A DNA stretch of 64,000 nt from Rostratula benghalensis (lineage: Eukaryota > Chordata > Aves > Charadriiformes > Rostratulidae). The stretch is from the NCBI GenBank assembly GCA_013399305.1, contig VXAI01000038.1:3769093-3833092 (forward strand), in the 5' to 3' direction. The position numbers and the translations under genes are program-made. Each line of letters opens with the position of its first letter. Position 1 is the first letter of the stretch. Shown here in pieces: positions 61,301 through 64,000 of this stretch. Below the pieces are notes generated by a model. The model was not told where the DNA came from, did not search any database, and saw only the letters and a list, made by a program, of their open reading frames with translations.

Positions 61301-64000
61301 CTCTGGATATAGCTTCCAACTGCTTATTTTCCTGAGCAGTTTCCTATTTTCAGCCGAAATATTGAACCTTTTAATCCTTCCTCATTATCTACCTTCTTTT
61401 CTTATATATATTTCAGTCATTTTCTTGTGCATCTATATAAAAACATTTGAATTTGCATAAGCATATCATAGGTTGGATGTAGGAGGAAGAGATTCCTTCT
61501 TATAACAAGGTATTGTCTGTGTGGCTTGGTCATTCATCAACTTGATTGATTTATCCTTTGTGTATAAATGCCCAGAACTAGGTTATCTGGTCATATTGAA
61601 CCTGTGACCTTTGCACATAAATGCAGAAATTTCTGTGCCTGAATTAAGAGACCAGAACAGTTATCTCGAAGGCAGTAACGGTCTTTCAGGAGTCCAGGAA
61701 CAAGGGAAACAAAGTCATACAGTCGGTTAATATGGGTCATATTTATTATGTGGGTAGGGCTGACATTTTCCAAGCTGCCTAAGGGATCTGAAAGTCCAAA
61801 TCACATAATGCAAATAACAATTTTAATAGTAATGCAACACCTGCAGGCTCAATCAATCTTGCTTATTCAGGCAAAACTCCCCACGAAAATGAGAAAATAT
61901 GAACAAGCTTCCATACAAATCTATCTGTTGAATTAACCTCCAAATAACTTTCAGTGATCCAGCTGTTGATTCATTCTGCTCTTTCAACTGCTTTTGAGTC
62001 CTCTGCCTTTCTTTTGCAGTTTAATGCCTTCACTATGAACACTTAGCCCAGGCTTACCCTTAACATTCATCTCTTCTACTGTGGGTAGCACACTTTTTTA
62101 AGTTCCCCTTATGTTTACTGACATGATCTCGTCTTTCATTTGACCACCACTGTCCTAGTGTCATCATATGTGTATTAAACAGCAGTTCAGTGTGAGCTAT
62201 GCATAATAAAATTACACTCTAAAAGGTTTTTGGCTTTTAAATGTTGGAAAAAAGCTGCAGACAGCAAGAGTAATCTAAAAGATAGGTACAACATAGGCAA
62301 GGGTGGTGCAAACCTTCAAGTACTGCCTGATCAGCATGCCTGGATGCTGGGTGGAGGTGGATCGGTCACTTACAAAAGAGAAAAGTCTTCTTAAGCATCT
62401 GAGCATAGGCAGTTTGAGAGTTCCCTGCTAAGTCTGCTAACAAAGCAACTATACAGAATGGATCCACTGTAGGGTCTAAATTAAATGTACTTTTTTTGTG
62501 CAGCTGAAGAGCAGTAGGACAGGCAATTTTATCTGGTCTTAATAACACTGACACCTACCTTTAAAGCACTTGACCAGCACTTCCAATTGCCTGCCACAAG
62601 GCTTTTGCACTTCTTCTGGGCACACACAATTGTGTGTGTGTTGCATTCGCACCCTACCTTGAAGGGTCACACAGTTTCACAAAGTACCTGACAGAGAGGA
62701 AAAGAGTAACAAACCTTTCACAGAGGAGAAAGCTCTCAGGCTAGGTAAAGGGATTAGTTGTTAAGGACCATAATTAAATGAAAGGGAGAGGGGGGAGGAT
62801 ATGTCTGTGTGTGTTGCCATCAGACAACACAATGAGCACAGGGGTTCAACATCACATACAATTAGTGTTGTCACTAGAGCACTAATTAATCACTTCAGAC
62901 ACCTTATCTGTCTCCCACACCTCTCTCCCTCAACAGTGTCATCATTTACATTATACAATGTTGCTAACTAAAAACAACCTACAGGTTTAATGGCCCACAG
63001 AGCACAAAGCTTTAAGTGTTAGTCTTGTTTCCCCGCCCTCTGCCTCTCTTTTCCGTAGCATATGAAAAAAGCTATTAAAACACCAAACAATGGATTTGAC
63101 AGAGGCTTGTCTTTAGAAGGCACAAACACACACATTGCCAGCTATACGAAGGAGCCAGAAGAAAAACAGTTAGTGACACCTTTAGCTACTCCATAGCACA
63201 AAGGCCACCTCATGGCATCTATGATAAGGTATCCAGGGATACCCACAATGACTTTCCACTGGACACCCATCTGCAACTCTTTAAAAGCAAAGGCATCTGT
63301 GACTGCAGTGCAATAGTCAAGAAGCACAACTGCATGTCTGTTGATAGAAAGGGTTCATGAACAGGCTAATGCTTCTTCCACTATTTCTGAATTTAACAGT
63401 AAAACAATTTTACCTATTACCTCAAAAAATAACTTTTTTTTTTTTTTTAATTTCCAAGTAATTGCAGTGTTTTCACAAAAACAAAACAAACAAAACAAAC
63501 AAACAAAAAACCCCACACCACAGAACAGTTAGTTTTTCTAAGTCCAGGAAGGAAAAGAAAAAGGTGGTAAAGAAGTGTGGCTTGAAAAATCCTTAGCTGT
63601 CATATAACTCTTCCACCATTTGCTAGAAAGCCTAGAAATTGTAAAAGCCTGGTCAGGCCACCTATTTAGCAGCTACCTGGTAGGCAGCTACCCTGCTCTA
63701 ACTGTTAAGATGGCTATTAAGGAGGGAGAGAAAAATTAGCCTAGTTTCCTGTGATCACCTCACTACTGAATATTAATCAAAAGAGATGTTGCTTCAAAAC
63801 ATTTACCTTAAAGTGAACTGGTAATCTTCCACTGGAAGCAAACTGCAGTGGGAAACTCTGCAACCTACTTTAGCTAGGAAAAGGAAATGTAAGTTATCTG
63901 GCTAACGTCAGTAGTACTACGATGGTAACAGTCACACAGTTCCAAAGCAGTAAGAAGTCCAGAAAAATGACAATGGAAGACCAAGATCCAGAAGAAGGGG
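58322..64000. other. Unique non-coding DNA to the window end
   Basis: No gene is supported. It holds an A run near 58950-58959, a GTGTGTGTG stretch at 62631-62641, T15 at 63434-63448 and an AAAC-unit tract at 63474-63512. The largest frame (59064-59498 plus, 144 codons) overlaps other frames and shows no domain, signal peptide or coiled coil. Confidence 0.5.
63474..63512 (+). repeat. (AAAC)n-type low-complexity tract
   Basis: Tandem AAAC and AAAAC units end in AAAAAACCCC. Similar AAAC-rich text recurs at about 391, 6450, 11700 and 21230. Confidence 0.85.

Noticed and set aside
1..64000. CRISPR arrays, tRNA, rRNA, snRNA or bacterial-type operons
   Set aside because: No regularly spaced repeats, no tRNA B-box in a foldable context, no snRNA 5' ends, and the DNA is plainly vertebrate.

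Overview
The window looks like nuclear DNA from a bird: AT-rich, CpG-poor and mostly non-coding. The avian assignment rests on two CR1 LINE fragments and two LTR sequences whose text I recognise from bird genomes. The LTR types are ones I associate with Neoaves, but that narrower placement is from memory. There is one ambiguous base (n at 15085). I found no host protein-coding exon, tRNA, rRNA, snRNA or CRISPR array that I can support. The open frames present are short, uncorrelated between strands, and rich in the composition of the local low-complexity DNA. The stretch is best read as intergenic or deep intronic sequence; which gene it flanks or lies within cannot be told from the sequence. 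Layout: 1-18714 is unique DNA with low-complexity tracts, a possible ancient L2-type reverse transcriptase remnant near 3530-3650 (minus), a candidate conserved non-coding block near 7431-7770, a long A-rich tract at 11631-11870 and a G-rich tract holding the n near 15069-15125. At 18715-19527 and 21909-22275 lie two 5'-truncated CR1 elements, both with sense on the minus strand. From 22276 to 43330 the sequence is unique, with a hairpin plus tandem repeat at 25636-25689, a T12G12 junction at 30131-30154, and candidate conserved blocks at 30881-31345 and 36975-37245. Two LTRs of related but distinct avian retroviral families follow in the same orientation, 43330-44406 and 48542-49160, with an ancient MIR-type SINE piece at 46380-46482 between them. 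From 49161 to the end the DNA is again unique; its most striking part is the AT-rich, homeodomain-site-like block at 52001-52560, which holds a perfect 11-bp inverted repeat. No set of genes works together here. The biological content is retroelement fossils plus a handful of possible regulatory islands. I did not find a previously undescribed system; the regulatory-island candidates are the items most worth testing, and alignment to other bird and reptile genomes would decide them.
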